Positions 1 through 11,110 of a DNA stretch of 64,000 nucleotides are shown here, piece by piece. The DNA is taken from positions 12,648,001-12,712,000 of the forward strand of contig NZ_CP150355.1 in assembly GCF_051521495.1 (NCBI RefSeq), read 5' to 3'. Origin of the DNA: Sorangium sp051521495 (GTDB taxonomy: Bacteria > Myxococcota_A > Polyangia > Polyangiales > Polyangiaceae). The position numbers and the translations under genes are program-made. Numbering within the stretch: the first letter of the stretch is position 1; each line of letters opens with the position of its first letter. The notes beneath the pieces were generated by a model. That model made no database searches. It saw nothing but the letters and a program-made list of their open reading frames with translations, and was not told the DNA's origin.

Positions 1-1419
1 GCCCTCCAGATCCTTGCCGCGGCCGCCGACGATCGGCCCCGTGGCCGGGTTCACGTAGACCCACTCGAAGTCGGAGATCGCCCCGGACGCGTCGCGCACG
101 CTGCGCAGCATCATGAACCCGTCGGGCGACGCCTCCTGCACGGTGCGGAACCTCGCCTCGCTCGCCCGCAGCGCCTGCTCGATCGACTTCCGCTCCGTGA
201 TGTCCGTCGCCGTGCAGGTGATGCCGACGATCTCGCCCGCGTCGTCGGTCAGCGGCTCGATCGAGACGTCGATGTGCTGCGTGCGCCCGTCGGCGCGCAC
301 CGCGATCTCGCGCCGCTGGCCGACGCCGCTGGCGAGCACGTCGCGCTTCGTCCGGTCGAGCGATCTCGCCGCCTCCGGGTCCTCCAGCACCTCCCCGTCG
401 GTCTTCCCGAGCACCTCGCGCTCGGACTTGCCGAACGAGTTGTGCATCCACGTGTAGCGCAGGTCCCGGTCCTGGGTGAACACCATGACCGGCGACCCGC
501 GGAGCGCCTTGCGGAAGCGCTCCTCGTTCACGCGGAGCGCCTGCTCCGCGCGCAGGCGCTGGGCCACGCTCTGCTGGAGCTCGAGCGCGAGCCGCTCCGC
601 CTTCCGGCGCGCGCCGATCTGCTCGGTCACGTCGAACGCGGTCACCATGACGCCCTCCACGGCGCCGCCCACGTCGTGCACCGGCTTGCACAGGACGTTG
701 TACAGCCGCTCGAGCGTCTCGCCGGTCCAGCGCGTGATCCGCACCGGGATCTCGCTCGCCACGCTCGGCTCGCCGCTCGCCATGACGGCCTCGAGCTGCG
801 CGTGCAGCGGCTGCCCGCGCAGCTCCGGGACCGCCTCGACGAGCGGCTTGCCGAGGAGATCGTCGCGGCCGACCATCCGGCAGAAGAGCGGGTTCGCGAG
901 CTCGAACACGAGCGCCGCGCCCTTGAGGAAGCAGATCGGCGCGGGCGCCTGCGCGAGGAGCGAGCCGCTCCTGCCTCGCTCGAGCTCGGTGCGCCTGCGC
1001 TCGGTCTCGAACGCCTCCAGCTGGAGCCGGGTGTGCTCGGTGACCGCCTGGGCGATGCCCGCGTCGATGCGCTCGGAGAGCGCATCGATCTCCCGGAGGT
1101 CCGGCGTGACGCCCGCCTCCTCCAGCTCGCGGAGGATGGATTGCCGGAGGACGCCGTACTCGCGGACCATCACGCCCAGGTCGAGCCCGTTCTCCCAGCG
1201 CATCTCGCCGTGCTCGCGCGCGGCCTCCTTGCTGCCGTCCGTCGATGCGCGCTGCTCCAGGCTGGTGGCCACCTCGTCGAGGAAGCTCGGCAGCGAGTTG
1301 ATGATGAGCGGCTTCGGCATGTGCCGCACCGCAGCGCTTCGCCTGCGCAGCTCGCCGACGAACCGCTCGATGATGGCCTCGCGGCGGGTCCTGATGAGCG
1401 TGGAGAGCGGGATCCTCAT
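1..1419 (-). CDS. PAS-domain sensor protein, N-terminal part (runs off left edge)
   Basis: Reads from an ATG at 1419 and is still open at position 1, so 473 residues are visible and the C-terminus, probably a histidine kinase output, is missing. Residues about 1-150 form an all-helical module starting MRIPLSTLIRTRREAIIERF that resembles the RsbRD/RsbT co-antagonist N-terminal domain. A first PAS domain follows (about 160-275, with a GRDDLLGKPLVEAVPELRG stretch), then a coiled-coil linker, a second PAS domain (about 300-420, ending in DITERKSIEQALRASEARF) and the beginning of a third. This is a cytosolic multi-PAS sensor architecture common in myxobacteria. No membrane segment is visible. The catalytic domain is inferred, not seen. 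Confidence 0.85.
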   Translation of the reverse strand, partial: MRIPLSTLIRTRREAIIERFVGELRRRSAAVRHMPKPLIINSLPSFLDEVATSLEQRASTDGSKEAAREHGEMRWENGLDLGVMVREYGVLRQSILRELEEAGVTPDLREIDALSERIDAGIAQAVTEHTRLQLEAFETERRRTELERGRSGSLLAQAPAPICFLKGAALVFELANPLFCRMVGRDDLLGKPLVEAVPELRGQPLHAQLEAVMASGEPSVASEIPVRITRWTGETLERLYNVLCKPVHDVGGAVEGVMVTAFDVTEQIGARRKAERLALELQQSVAQRLRAEQALRVNEERFRKALRGSPVMVFTQDRDLRYTWMHNSFGKSEREVLGKTDGEVLEDPEAARSLDRTKRDVLASGVGQRREIAVRADGRTQHIDVSIEPLTDDAGEIVGITCTATDITERKSIEQALRASEARFRTVQEASPDGFMMLRSVRDASGAISDFEWVYVNPATGPIVGGRGKDLEG

Positions 1420-1444
1420 GATCGGGTCGTTCGCGGCGTGAGCC

Positions 1445-1942
1445 TCACCTCGGCTCGGCACACATCGCCGTCAGGGGGACTGGGCAGCGAGCGGCGAGCG
1501 GCGGTGGGCGATCGGCGTCGCGGGTGGCGTTACCGAGCACGATATCTTCGGCCAGCTGACCGACCGCCACAAGGCGCCCTGCCAGCGCAGCCCACGCGGC
1601 CTCGAGCGGCCAGCCGCCCCTCTCCTGAGACAGCCGCGCCCGGCTCTCCGTCGACATCGATTTCGACACGGACCTTGAGCTGGGCCCGATCTCCACGTCG
1701 CCCGCACAGGCCCAGGCGCGAGCAAGCGTTGTGCCGAGATCGGCCAGCCGATGAACGAGGCGACGTGCGGTGCGCGACGTCACGAGTGAGGCAATTTGCC
1801 GCAGCTGCTCCCCGCCTGTGTCGTGCGCCGGCACCTGCAGCGAGCTGCCAGGCGCTCGGAGGCTCGGCGGTTCGGGCGGACTCGCGACGTCGCGGCACGA
1901 CGGCTGCAACGACGTGAGAACGAAACAACGCAACTGCTGCAC
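1445..1942 (-). CDS. Doubtful or decayed hypothetical ORF
   Basis: This stretch lies between the PAS sensor and the DUF1328 gene and has no convincing intact gene. The best minus-strand reading (165 codons) contains helical text such as ARRLVHRLADLGTTLARAW and GQLAEDIVLGNATRDADR. A neighbouring frame has KVRVEIDVDGEPGAAVSG, which also looks protein-like, so a gene broken by frameshifts is possible. No ribosome-binding site or family is recognised. The rest of 1420-2015 shows nothing else. Confidence 0.2.
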   Translation of the reverse strand: MQQLRCFVLTSLQPSCRDVASPPEPPSLRAPGSSLQVPAHDTGGEQLRQIASLVTSRTARRLVHRLADLGTTLARAWACAGDVEIGPSSRSVSKSMSTESRARLSQERGGWPLEAAWAALAGRLVAVGQLAEDIVLGNATRDADRPPPLAARCPVPLTAMCAEPR

Positions 1943-2015
1943 TCACGGCAATAGCGCAGGAGTGGAGCACTGGAACACTGCTTCATCCAATGATTCACCC
2001 AATGAGGAGGTCATC

Positions 2016-2180
2016 ATGCTCAGTTGGAGTGTCGGGTTCTTCATCGTGGCGATCATCGCTGCCATCCTCGGGTTCGGCGGCGTCGCTGCGGGCGCCGCCT
2101 CGGTCGCGAAGCTGCTCTTCGTCATCTTCCTCGTCCTGGCGCTCGTCTCCCTCGCGCTCGGCCGACGCGTCCCGACGTGA
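2016..2180 (+). CDS. DUF1328/UPF0391 small membrane protein
   Basis: A 54-residue protein preceded by a strong GAGGAGG ribosome-binding site five bases before the ATG. It begins MLSWSVGFFIVAIIAAILGF and has two hydrophobic helices joined by the GFGGVAAGAASVAK loop, the signature of the DUF1328 (YtjA-like) family. Members are inner-membrane peptides often induced by envelope or osmotic stress; molecular function is unknown. It is too short to stand out by length, but the ribosome-binding site and family pattern make it convincing. The next genes downstream are a lipoprotein and small soluble proteins in the same direction, suggesting a stress-related cluster. Confidence 0.88.
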   Translation: MLSWSVGFFIVAIIAAILGFGGVAAGAASVAKLLFVIFLVLALVSLALGRRVPT

Positions 2181-2408
2181 CGCCGTGCGCTTCGCGCGTG
2201 CTCGGAGGCCACGATGGGGGCGATACGCCTCGCCAGGGCGAGCGGAGTCCCCGCCTCCGAATGGCACGTCTGTCGCAATACCCGCGGAGAGACCCATTGA
2301 TCGCTCCGTGAGGTCCACCCAGGGCGGCGCCGAGGGGGCGTTCGCGTCGCGCCGGGCTGTCGCCCGGACGCAAGGTCGCGCGTCGACCGCAGACCAGAGG
2401 AGTTCATC

Positions 2409-2966
2409 ATGTTGACCGTCCGTACATTCCTGCCTATCGCCATCGTCATGAGCGCCGTCGTGGGTTGCGAGTCCCCCACCGCGGACGCGCAAGCCAAGGC
2501 CGAGCACGCGCAGCGCGAGGCGCAGCAGAAGGCGGCGGAGGTCGCCACCGAGCTCGACAAGAAGGTCGCGGAGATCGACCAGCGGGCCGAGCGGGCGACC
2601 GACGACGCGCTCCGGGAGGCCGCGGAGAAGCTCAATAAGGCCGCCGTCGAGGCCCAGGAGAAGACCGCAGAAGCCGAGGCCGAGCTGGCGAAGGCGCGCG
2701 CAAACGTGCGCGCGTCCACGGCGCGCAGGATCGAGGACCTCGAGAAGGATGCCGTCGAGCTCCGCCAGAAGGCCGAGAAGAAGCTGCCCGCAGACGAGGT
2801 AGGCCGGCTGATGAAGGATGTGGAGGACAAGTCGGAGGCGGTCCGCAGGAGCCTGCGCGAGCTCGACGCGGCGACCAGCGCGAACCTCGACCAGATGAAG
2901 CAAGGCGTCTACCAGCGCGTGGAGGACCTGGAGCGGGCGATCCAGGCGGCGAAGCGGCGCGTCTGA
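2409..2966 (+). CDS. Coiled-coil lipoprotein
   Basis: 185 residues, preceded by GAGGAG. The N-terminus is a lipoprotein signal, MLTVRTFLPIAIVMSAVVGC, with the lipidated Cys at residue 20. The remainder is almost entirely heptad-rich, Ala/Glu/Lys-rich helix (AEHAQREAQQKAAEVATEL and similar) to the C-terminus. It should be anchored in a membrane leaflet with a long periplasmic coiled coil, like Lpp- or apolipoprotein-type envelope spacers, but no specific family is recognised. It sits between the DUF1328 gene and a 72-residue polar protein in one direction. Confidence 0.85.
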   Translation: MLTVRTFLPIAIVMSAVVGCESPTADAQAKAEHAQREAQQKAAEVATELDKKVAEIDQRAERATDDALREAAEKLNKAAVEAQEKTAEAEAELAKARANVRASTARRIEDLEKDAVELRQKAEKKLPADEVGRLMKDVEDKSEAVRRSLRELDAATSANLDQMKQGVYQRVEDLERAIQAAKRRV

Positions 2967-3018
2967 TGCAAGCCCGATCGCTGAAGGCCCAGCAAAAGCT
3001 CGATAGGAGGAGGACGTG

Positions 3019-3237
3019 ATGGAGAATCAGAAAGCGAATCAGCAGACCCCGTCGGCGAACATCGAGGGAGAGGGCAACCGCACGGCCGATCGGCGTTATC
3101 GCGAAGGCGTGGAGAAGTCGGTAAAGGCCGGCAAGATCGAGGAGCACGCGGAGGAAGCCGCCCGCGCGCTGGACGGCCCCGAGGGCGACGAGCTGCGCGA
3201 AGCCGAGGAGGCGGCGCGGCGAGGTCGGCCCAGCTGA
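3019..3237 (+). CDS. Small charged hypothetical protein
   Basis: 72 residues, very polar and Glu/Ala/Arg-rich (RYREGVEKSVKAGKIEEHAEEAARALDG), predicted mostly helical and soluble. An AGGAGGAGG ribosome-binding site ends five bases before the ATG at 3019; a GTG at 3016 is directly adjacent and could also serve. Such short hydrophilic helical proteins are often stress-induced, but I do not recognise a named family. Its place between the coiled-coil lipoprotein and the zinc-ribbon gene suggests co-transcription. Confidence 0.75.
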   Translation: MENQKANQQTPSANIEGEGNRTADRRYREGVEKSVKAGKIEEHAEEAARALDGPEGDELREAEEAARRGRPS

Positions 3238-3253
3238 TCCGGGCGAGCCAGCG

Positions 3254-3538
3254 ATGATCCGCAAGCTCCATTGCGAAGCCTGTGGCCGCCGGTATCTCTT
3301 CGTATCGACGGTGGCCATGCCCTGCCGGGCCTGCGGCTCGGCCCTCCACGAGGTGGAGCTCGAGCGCGGCGTCTACGAGTTCGTCGCGAGCGACGCGCGG
3401 AGCGCGACCTCGTCCGCTCCGCCGAGCCCGGCGGACACCCCGGTCCCCGAGGATCTCGGCTACGGCGAGTCGCACGGATACGGTCCCGCGCACGGCGGCC
3501 CGACCGGCCCCGGCGACGCGCCGGCGACCAGCCCCTGA
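3254..3538 (+). CDS. Zinc-ribbon protein with Pro/Gly-rich tail
   Basis: 94 residues beginning MIRKLHCEACGRRYLF. Two CxxC pairs (CEAC near residues 7-10 and CRAC near 24-27) form a compact zinc ribbon or rubredoxin-like knuckle within the first 35 residues. The C-terminal half is low-complexity Pro/Gly/Ser, with GYGESHGYGPAHGGP. Sixteen bases separate it from the preceding small gene, so it is probably in the same transcript. A nucleic-acid-binding or metal-sensing role is possible but not shown. Confidence 0.7.
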   Translation: MIRKLHCEACGRRYLFVSTVAMPCRACGSALHEVELERGVYEFVASDARSATSSAPPSPADTPVPEDLGYGESHGYGPAHGGPTGPGDAPATSP

Positions 3539-3746
3539 TCCGCGAGCGCCACCGCATCTCTCCGCAGCGCGCCGGCCCCCGAGCTCCCTTGTGGGGCACG
3601 GCGTGCTGCGATGGCGATGGACAGGGCCCGTCGGACGCCGCGTCCCGAGGAGACAGCGTGTGGGCGCATGTCGCCCCGCGCTTCACGCGCAAGGCGCCGT
3701 GGGTGCCTTGGCCTTGCAGAGCGCATCGGGCGCCCGTGGGAGACGG

Positions 3747-3790
3747 TGGACGGAAGATGGACGGAAGATGAACGGAAGATGCACGAAAGA
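3747..3790. repeat. Four tandem 11-bp repeats
   Basis: The unit tggacggaaga occurs at 3747-3757 and 3758-3768, then with small changes at 3769-3779 and 3780-3790. It lies in the 294-bp non-coding stretch between the zinc-ribbon gene and the convergent hemerythrin-like gene. The period equals about one helical turn. I see no gene or obvious terminator in the rest of that interval. Confidence 0.8.
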
Positions 3791-3832
3791 TAGAACGTCG
3801 GAAGAGCAGCGCAGGGCAGGGGACGCCGGCCG

Positions 3833-4312
3833 TCAGGCCGCCCTCGCCGTGCGGATCGCGGCGTGGCTCGGCGCGTGGGCGCGGCGGGAGTGGGCGACGA
3901 GCGCCTCGAAGAGCTCCAGCATCTGCCGGCCTAGTCGCTCGTTCGTGTCGTCGGTCAGCTCCGCCTCGATCCGCGGCAACAGGTCCCGCTCCTCCTCCTC
4001 GGCGTGGTGCGTGACGAGCTCCCTCAGGGTGGAGAGCCTGGCCGTGAAGCTCGGGTCTTCCGGCGCCGTACCGACGACGCGCCGGATCTCGAACCGCGTG
4101 ATCGTGTGCTCATCGCAGGCGCCGCCGATGAGATCCGGCTCGACGGCGAGCAGCTCCGGGAAGAGCACCACCTGCTCGGCGAGCATGTGGGCGAGCAGGT
4201 GCTTGGTGAGCTCGTCCGTCGCGCGCCGGACATCGCCAGTGCCCGAGAGGGCCAGATCGAACAGCCTCTCGGCTTCGCGGTGTTGCCCCTTCAAGAGCTG
4301 TGTCGCCTTCAT
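3833..4312 (-). CDS. Hemerythrin-like (HHE) cation-binding protein
   Basis: 159 residues, full length for a single HHE domain. It has the expected spaced acidic and His residues: LKGQHREAERLF near the N-terminus (H11), LLAHMLAEQVVLFPEL (H41, E45, E51), CDEHTITRFEI (E and H near residue 70) and VTHHAEEEERDLLP near residue 105. These are the non-haem diiron ligand positions of bacterial hemerythrins, soluble four-helix bundles that bind oxygen or handle iron and oxidative or nitrosative stress. It is transcribed toward the upstream stress-type cluster. Oxygen sensing versus iron handling cannot be told from sequence. Confidence 0.9.
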   Translation of the reverse strand: MKATQLLKGQHREAERLFDLALSGTGDVRRATDELTKHLLAHMLAEQVVLFPELLAVEPDLIGGACDEHTITRFEIRRVVGTAPEDPSFTARLSTLRELVTHHAEEEERDLLPRIEAELTDDTNERLGRQMLELFEALVAHSRRAHAPSHAAIRTARAA

Positions 4313-5101
4313 GCATTCTCCTCACAAGGCCAGGACATGAGGTTGTCGTTGATCGAGGTGGAACCGAGGAAGAGGAAGAAGAAGCTCTCGTCGCTCTTGC
4401 TCGCTCGCGCGAGGCGGCCTCGACCGATGGTCCCAGCGGCGCGCCGCAGAGGAGCCCTCGGCGAGATTTCATCGCGCCGCCGCGCAGCTGGCAGAGCGTC
4501 AGCGGCAAGGCCCGCGAGCACGCGAGCGGCCCCCCGCCCCCTCTTGTGCATGAGACGCAAATCAAGCAATCATCGTGCCGACCAGGTTTATTCCGGATGC
4601 GAACAAATGCTGGAGGCGGGACAGGCAACATCGATGTGCAATTTCGCCTCTCGCGCGGCTCCCATGGCCCGGACGGACTCGGCAGTTGCTGGCGGCCGTC
4701 GTCGCCTGTCTGTTCGAGAGCGGCACACCGCGTCGGTGCGTGACCGCGACGGCGCCTCCGGAGCTTCGCCCCGCCCCGTAGCCGGCGGACGCGCGCGACG
4801 CGCGGCGCGGCGAGGCGCGCTGCCGGCCAGTGCCGGCGCTTGAAGGATCGGATGGGTCGGTGAGGCGCCGCTCGGCGATGGTGCCGCGGGCGCAGCGGCG
4901 CTCGTTGGACGGCACGCGACGGCACGCGACGGCACGCGACGGCACCGCTACCGCGCCGCGCCCGCGCCGCGGCGGAGCGCTCGGCCGAGGCGTACCGCCG
5001 ATGCAGGCCTGGATGAGGCAAGAACGCGCACCTGTGGCGAAACGTCACGTTCACAGAACGCCGGCGAGGAGCGGACTGGGCTTGATGGCGAGCACTCTCC
5101 G
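4313..5101. other. Long intergenic region without a credible gene
   Basis: About 790 bp between the hemerythrin gene and the NtrC operon. Reading frames here lack ribosome-binding sites and have Arg/Ala/Ser-rich composition typical of antisense or random high-GC DNA. The only internal structure found is the 10-bp tandem repeat at 4911-4944, plus the sigma-54-like promoter just downstream. Its length suggests a regulatory role or a decayed gene. Confidence 0.5.
4911..4944. repeat. Three tandem 10-bp repeats
   Basis: ggcacgcgac occurs at 4911-4920, 4921-4930 and 4931-4940, followed by a broken copy (ggca). It lies about 230 bp upstream of the NtrC-type gene, where activator-binding repeats could act with a sigma-54 promoter. 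No binding protein is known. Confidence 0.8.
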
Positions 5102-5117
5102 TGGCACGTTCCCTGCA
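5102..5117 (+). promoter_or_regulatory. Candidate sigma-54 promoter (-24/-12)
   Basis: The sequence tggcacgttccctgca has GG at 5103-5104 and GC at 5115-5116, exactly ten bases apart, as required for RpoN promoters (consensus TGGCAC-N5-TTGCA; here CTGCA replaces TTGCA). It lies about 50 bp before the start codon of a sigma-54 activator, implying autoregulation or cross-activation by a relative. Confidence 0.65.
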
Positions 5118-5167
5118 ACTGCAGGCAGCGGTCGACCTTTAGAAGAGCTGCCGGGGAAGGACACGCG

Positions 5168-6595
<1,428 letters not shown>

Positions 6596-6632
6596 GAGCG
6601 CTGATAACGAGGCGCGAGGCGAGGCATAAGGA

Positions 6633-7328
6633 ATGACCGAAAAGGCGCTGCCCGACCCGATTTCCAGGCTGTTCGCGCGCGCGGGGCACGACGTCCGCGG
6701 GCCCGCCGGGAATGTGGCCACGGCGCTCAACCAGCTGGAGCTTGCGCTCGGGGGCGAGTCCACCGCCGAGAGCGCGGCGTACTTCACCATGGCGCGCCGT
6801 GGCGTGCGCCGCCTGCTGCGCCTCGCCGACCGCTACACCGCCGCGTCCGAGCTGTCGCGGCAGCCGGACGCCGCGGCGCAGCCGCTCGACCTCGAGGCGC
6901 TCGTCCGCCAGGCCATCGCGGACGCGTCGTTCGTCTACGGGCGGCGCGAGGTCACGGTGACGCTCGACCTCGCCCCCCTGCGCGGCTTCGCGCACGCCAC
7001 CTCGATGACCGTGGCGCTCTCGGACGCGCTCATGCTCGCCCTGAACGTCGCCCGCGCGCGGGTCGCCGTGGAGCTCGCGGCCCACGGCGATCGCGCGCGG
7101 GTGGTGCTGACGAGCGACTCGAGCTCACCCTCCGTGGAGAAGCTCTTCGAGGCCTCGCTCTCGCCGGACGCGGACCCGCTCGCCGGCAGCGAGCTGCCCG
7201 TCCGGGTGATCGACGGCGTGCTCAAGGCGCACGGCGGCGCGGCGCGGGCCGACCGCGTCGGCGCGGAGACGCGGATCACCCTGGAGTGGCCGCTCCACCC
7301 GGACGACCGCAAGGAGGGCGCCCGATGA
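6633..7328 (+). CDS. Degenerate histidine-kinase-like protein
   Basis: 231 residues. An H-box-like motif AGHDVRGPAGN (H19) opens a two-helix dimerisation region, followed by a small alpha/beta domain (about 85-225) in the place of the HATPase. The usual N-box Asn is not recognisable (SDALMLALNVARARVAVEL) and the G-rich lid is absent, though IDGVLKAHGGAARAD near 190-205 resembles the G-box region. It could be a phosphotransfer protein or an inactive kinase scaffold rather than an ATP-using kinase. Its stop codon overlaps the next start (ATGA), so translation is coupled to the receiver gene, and it sits 37 bp after the NtrC gene. No membrane segment. Confidence 0.75.
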   Translation: MTEKALPDPISRLFARAGHDVRGPAGNVATALNQLELALGGESTAESAAYFTMARRGVRRLLRLADRYTAASELSRQPDAAAQPLDLEALVRQAIADASFVYGRREVTVTLDLAPLRGFAHATSMTVALSDALMLALNVARARVAVELAAHGDRARVVLTSDSSSPSVEKLFEASLSPDADPLAGSELPVRVIDGVLKAHGGAARADRVGAETRITLEWPLHPDDRKEGAR

Positions 7329-7696
7329 GCGCGGAGCTGCCGCAGGTGCTGGTGCTCGACGACGACGACGACACGGCGGCGCTGCTCGGTATGGCGCTCC
7401 GCCGCCGGGGCTTCCGCGTGCTCGTGGCGCGCTCGTGCGAGGAAGGGCGCTCGCTGCTCGCCGGCGGCGCGATCGACGCCCTGGTGACGGACGTGTCGCT
7501 CCCCGACGGCAGCGGCGTCGATCTCGTCGCGTCGCTCGCGGACAGGCCTCGGGCGACGATCGTGGTGAGCGGCTTCGGCGGGGACGACGACCGCGAGAAG
7601 AGCCGGGCGGCCGGGGCTCACGCGCACATGGTCAAGCCCGTCGACGTGGCCCGGCTCGTGTCCACGCTCAACGAGCTGCTCGGACGGCCTGGCTGA
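7325..7696 (+). CDS. Stand-alone response regulator receiver
   Basis: 123 residues forming a single receiver domain with no output domain. The acidic cluster LDDDDD is at 11-16, the phospho-acceptor D56 in VTDVSLPDG, the conserved Ser in VVSGFG near 85 and the Lys in MVKPVD near 107. The ATG overlaps the stop of the preceding histidine-kinase-like gene by four bases. Such single receivers act as phosphate sinks, relay intermediates or protein-binding switches. Together with the NtrC protein and H-box protein it makes a plausible phosphorelay module. Confidence 0.9.
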   Translation: MSAELPQVLVLDDDDDTAALLGMALRRRGFRVLVARSCEEGRSLLAGGAIDALVTDVSLPDGSGVDLVASLADRPRATIVVSGFGGDDDREKSRAAGAHAHMVKPVDVARLVSTLNELLGRPG

Positions 7697-7767
7697 GCGC
7701 ACGCGCGGCGATCTCGCCCCGCGCGCCGGCCGCCCCCGCGCGCGGAGGAGGCGGCCGCGGGCTCGCC

Positions 7768-9198
7768 TCACTTGTCGACCGACGCGTAAAACGACACGCC
7801 CCGCCGGTTCTCGTCGAGGCGGAGCGGGTGCTGCAGCGCCGGCAGCGCGCGCTGGGCGCAGTCGAGGCGCTCGCAGGTCCGGCACGTGACGCCGACGGGC
7901 ACGGCCGCGCCGATGTTGTCCAGGTCGATCCCATCGGCGTAGACGAGCTCGCGGGCGTACCGCACGTCGCAGCCCATGCCGATCGACTGCACCGTGTGGG
8001 GGACGTGGTAGCCGCCGCGGTCGCTGCGCACGGTGCGCGCGATGCAGAAGTAGACGGCGCCGTCGGGCATCTGCGAGAGCTGGATGCGGATCATGCCGGG
8101 CGTCATCAGGGCGGCGTGGACGTTCCAGCGGGGGCACGCGCCGCTGAACCGCGCGAACCGGATGCCGGAGCCGCTGAAGCGCTTCGAGATGTTGCCCGCG
8201 ATGTCGATGCGGACCATGTGCATCGGCACCCCCTCGGCGCCCGGGCGGCGCAGCGTCGTCAGCCGGTGGCACACCTGCTCGAAGCTCGTGCCGAACCGGT
8301 GCGCGAGCAGCTCGATGTCGTAGCGCTCGGCGCGCGCCGCCTCCAGGAACGGCTGGTACGGCATGAGGATCGCGGCGGCGAAGTAGTTCGCCAGCGCGAC
8401 GCGCGCGAGCGCGCGGGACTCCGGGGTCGTGAGGTTCTCGTCGCGCAGGATGCGGTCGATGGCCGTCGATTGCGTCAACAGGCCGAGCTGGTGCGCGAGC
8501 TGGAACCGGCGGCTCCGGGGCGGCAGCACCTCGGAGATGCTGAGCACGCGTCTGTCGGGGTCGTAGCGCCGCATCGCCTGGCGCTCGTCCGCGACCCGCA
8601 CGATGCGCACCTCGATGCCGCGCGTCGCATGGAGGTACCGGACGAGGCCGCGGTAGACGTCGTCCGCGTCGAGCTCCGCCTCGCGCCAGAGCGCCTCGGC
8701 GCCTTCCTCGAGCTCCGAGAAATGGTTCATCCGGCGCTGGATGAGATCGCTGACCTCCTCGGACGGTAGACGCGAGTTGTCGACCCCGACGAACCCGTCC
8801 CCCGCCAGCCGCTCTCCCAGCGTATCCAGCGATTCGCGGGTCGTCGCATAGGTCCGATAAAGCGTGAGCACCGCGCGCGCGACGTTCGGGGACGTCGCGA
8901 CGAGCTCGCGCAAATCCGCGTTCGTCAGCCCGTGGCTCTCGAAGATGGGATCGCCGAACACCTCGTGGAGGTCCGCTGTAAGCCGGACATCCTCTTCCGA
9001 CGCGAAGTTCTGGAGATCGAGCTGAAATATCTGGGCGAGCCGGATGAGCAGCGGCGCAGTCAGCGGACGCCGGTTGTTCTCTATCAAGTTCAGATAACTC
9101 GCCGAGACACCGAGGCGCTCCGCCAGATCGACCTGCGTCATGTGCTCGCGACGCCGGAGCGCACGGACCTTGGCTCCGAGAAGAGGTGCATCGGCCAT
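7768..9198 (-). CDS. RamB/ScfR-type XRE regulator of acetate/glyoxylate metabolism
   Basis: 476 residues from the ATG at 9198, chosen because GGGAGGG lies five bases upstream; an upstream in-frame start at 9246 has no ribosome-binding site. An XRE helix-turn-helix lies at about 8-62 (REHMTQVDLAERLGVSASYLNLIENNRR). An IrrE/ImmA-like middle domain follows, and a C-terminal short-chain acyl-CoA-type domain carries a Cys cluster (TCRTCERLDC near 442-451). This is the architecture of RamB and ScfR/PccR regulators, which sense acyl-CoA-type signals and control glyoxylate-shunt or propionyl-CoA genes. The divergent malate synthase and isocitrate lyase genes fit exactly. Confidence 0.88.
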   Translation of the reverse strand: MADAPLLGAKVRALRRREHMTQVDLAERLGVSASYLNLIENNRRPLTAPLLIRLAQIFQLDLQNFASEEDVRLTADLHEVFGDPIFESHGLTNADLRELVATSPNVARAVLTLYRTYATTRESLDTLGERLAGDGFVGVDNSRLPSEEVSDLIQRRMNHFSELEEGAEALWREAELDADDVYRGLVRYLHATRGIEVRIVRVADERQAMRRYDPDRRVLSISEVLPPRSRRFQLAHQLGLLTQSTAIDRILRDENLTTPESRALARVALANYFAAAILMPYQPFLEAARAERYDIELLAHRFGTSFEQVCHRLTTLRRPGAEGVPMHMVRIDIAGNISKRFSGSGIRFARFSGACPRWNVHAALMTPGMIRIQLSQMPDGAVYFCIARTVRSDRGGYHVPHTVQSIGMGCDVRYARELVYADGIDLDNIGAAVPVGVTCRTCERLDCAQRALPALQHPLRLDENRRGVSFYASVDK

Positions 9199-9264
9199 GA
9201 AACCCTCCCGAACGTAACTGGGACAACCTGGATGAGATGTAGGCACGCCTCGCCCTGGTGGAAA

Positions 9265-9297
9265 TTTACAATAGTTTACACGTTGACACGCTGTAAA
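9265..9297. promoter_or_regulatory. Candidate RamB-type operator and promoter between regulator and aceB
   Basis: tttaca occurs at 9265-9270 and again at 9275-9280, one helical turn apart, and its inverse tgtaaa at 9292-9297, giving an inverted repeat with an 11-bp spacer. A TTGACA-like -35 (9283-9288) sits inside the inverted repeat. The AT-rich block stands out from its GC-rich surroundings and lies in the 211-bp divergent gap. Known RamB/ScfR sites are AT-rich with TTTGC half-sites, which this resembles. Confidence 0.55.
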
Positions 9298-9409
9298 GCC
9301 CTTTCGTCTACATCGTTATCCGCCTGCATTTCAGAGCGAAGTTGACGCTGAAACCTCGTCGACAAACATAGGTTCCTTGTAACGACGCGCAGCGTTGCAG
9401 GAGATGTGG

Positions 9410-11032
<1,623 letters not shown>

Positions 11033-11110
11033 TGCTCGGCGCGCTTCGTTTGACGTCAACACAGCGGCAGCTGCCGCCCCCAACCCCAACGCACCCGTAG
11101 GAGCCCAGTC

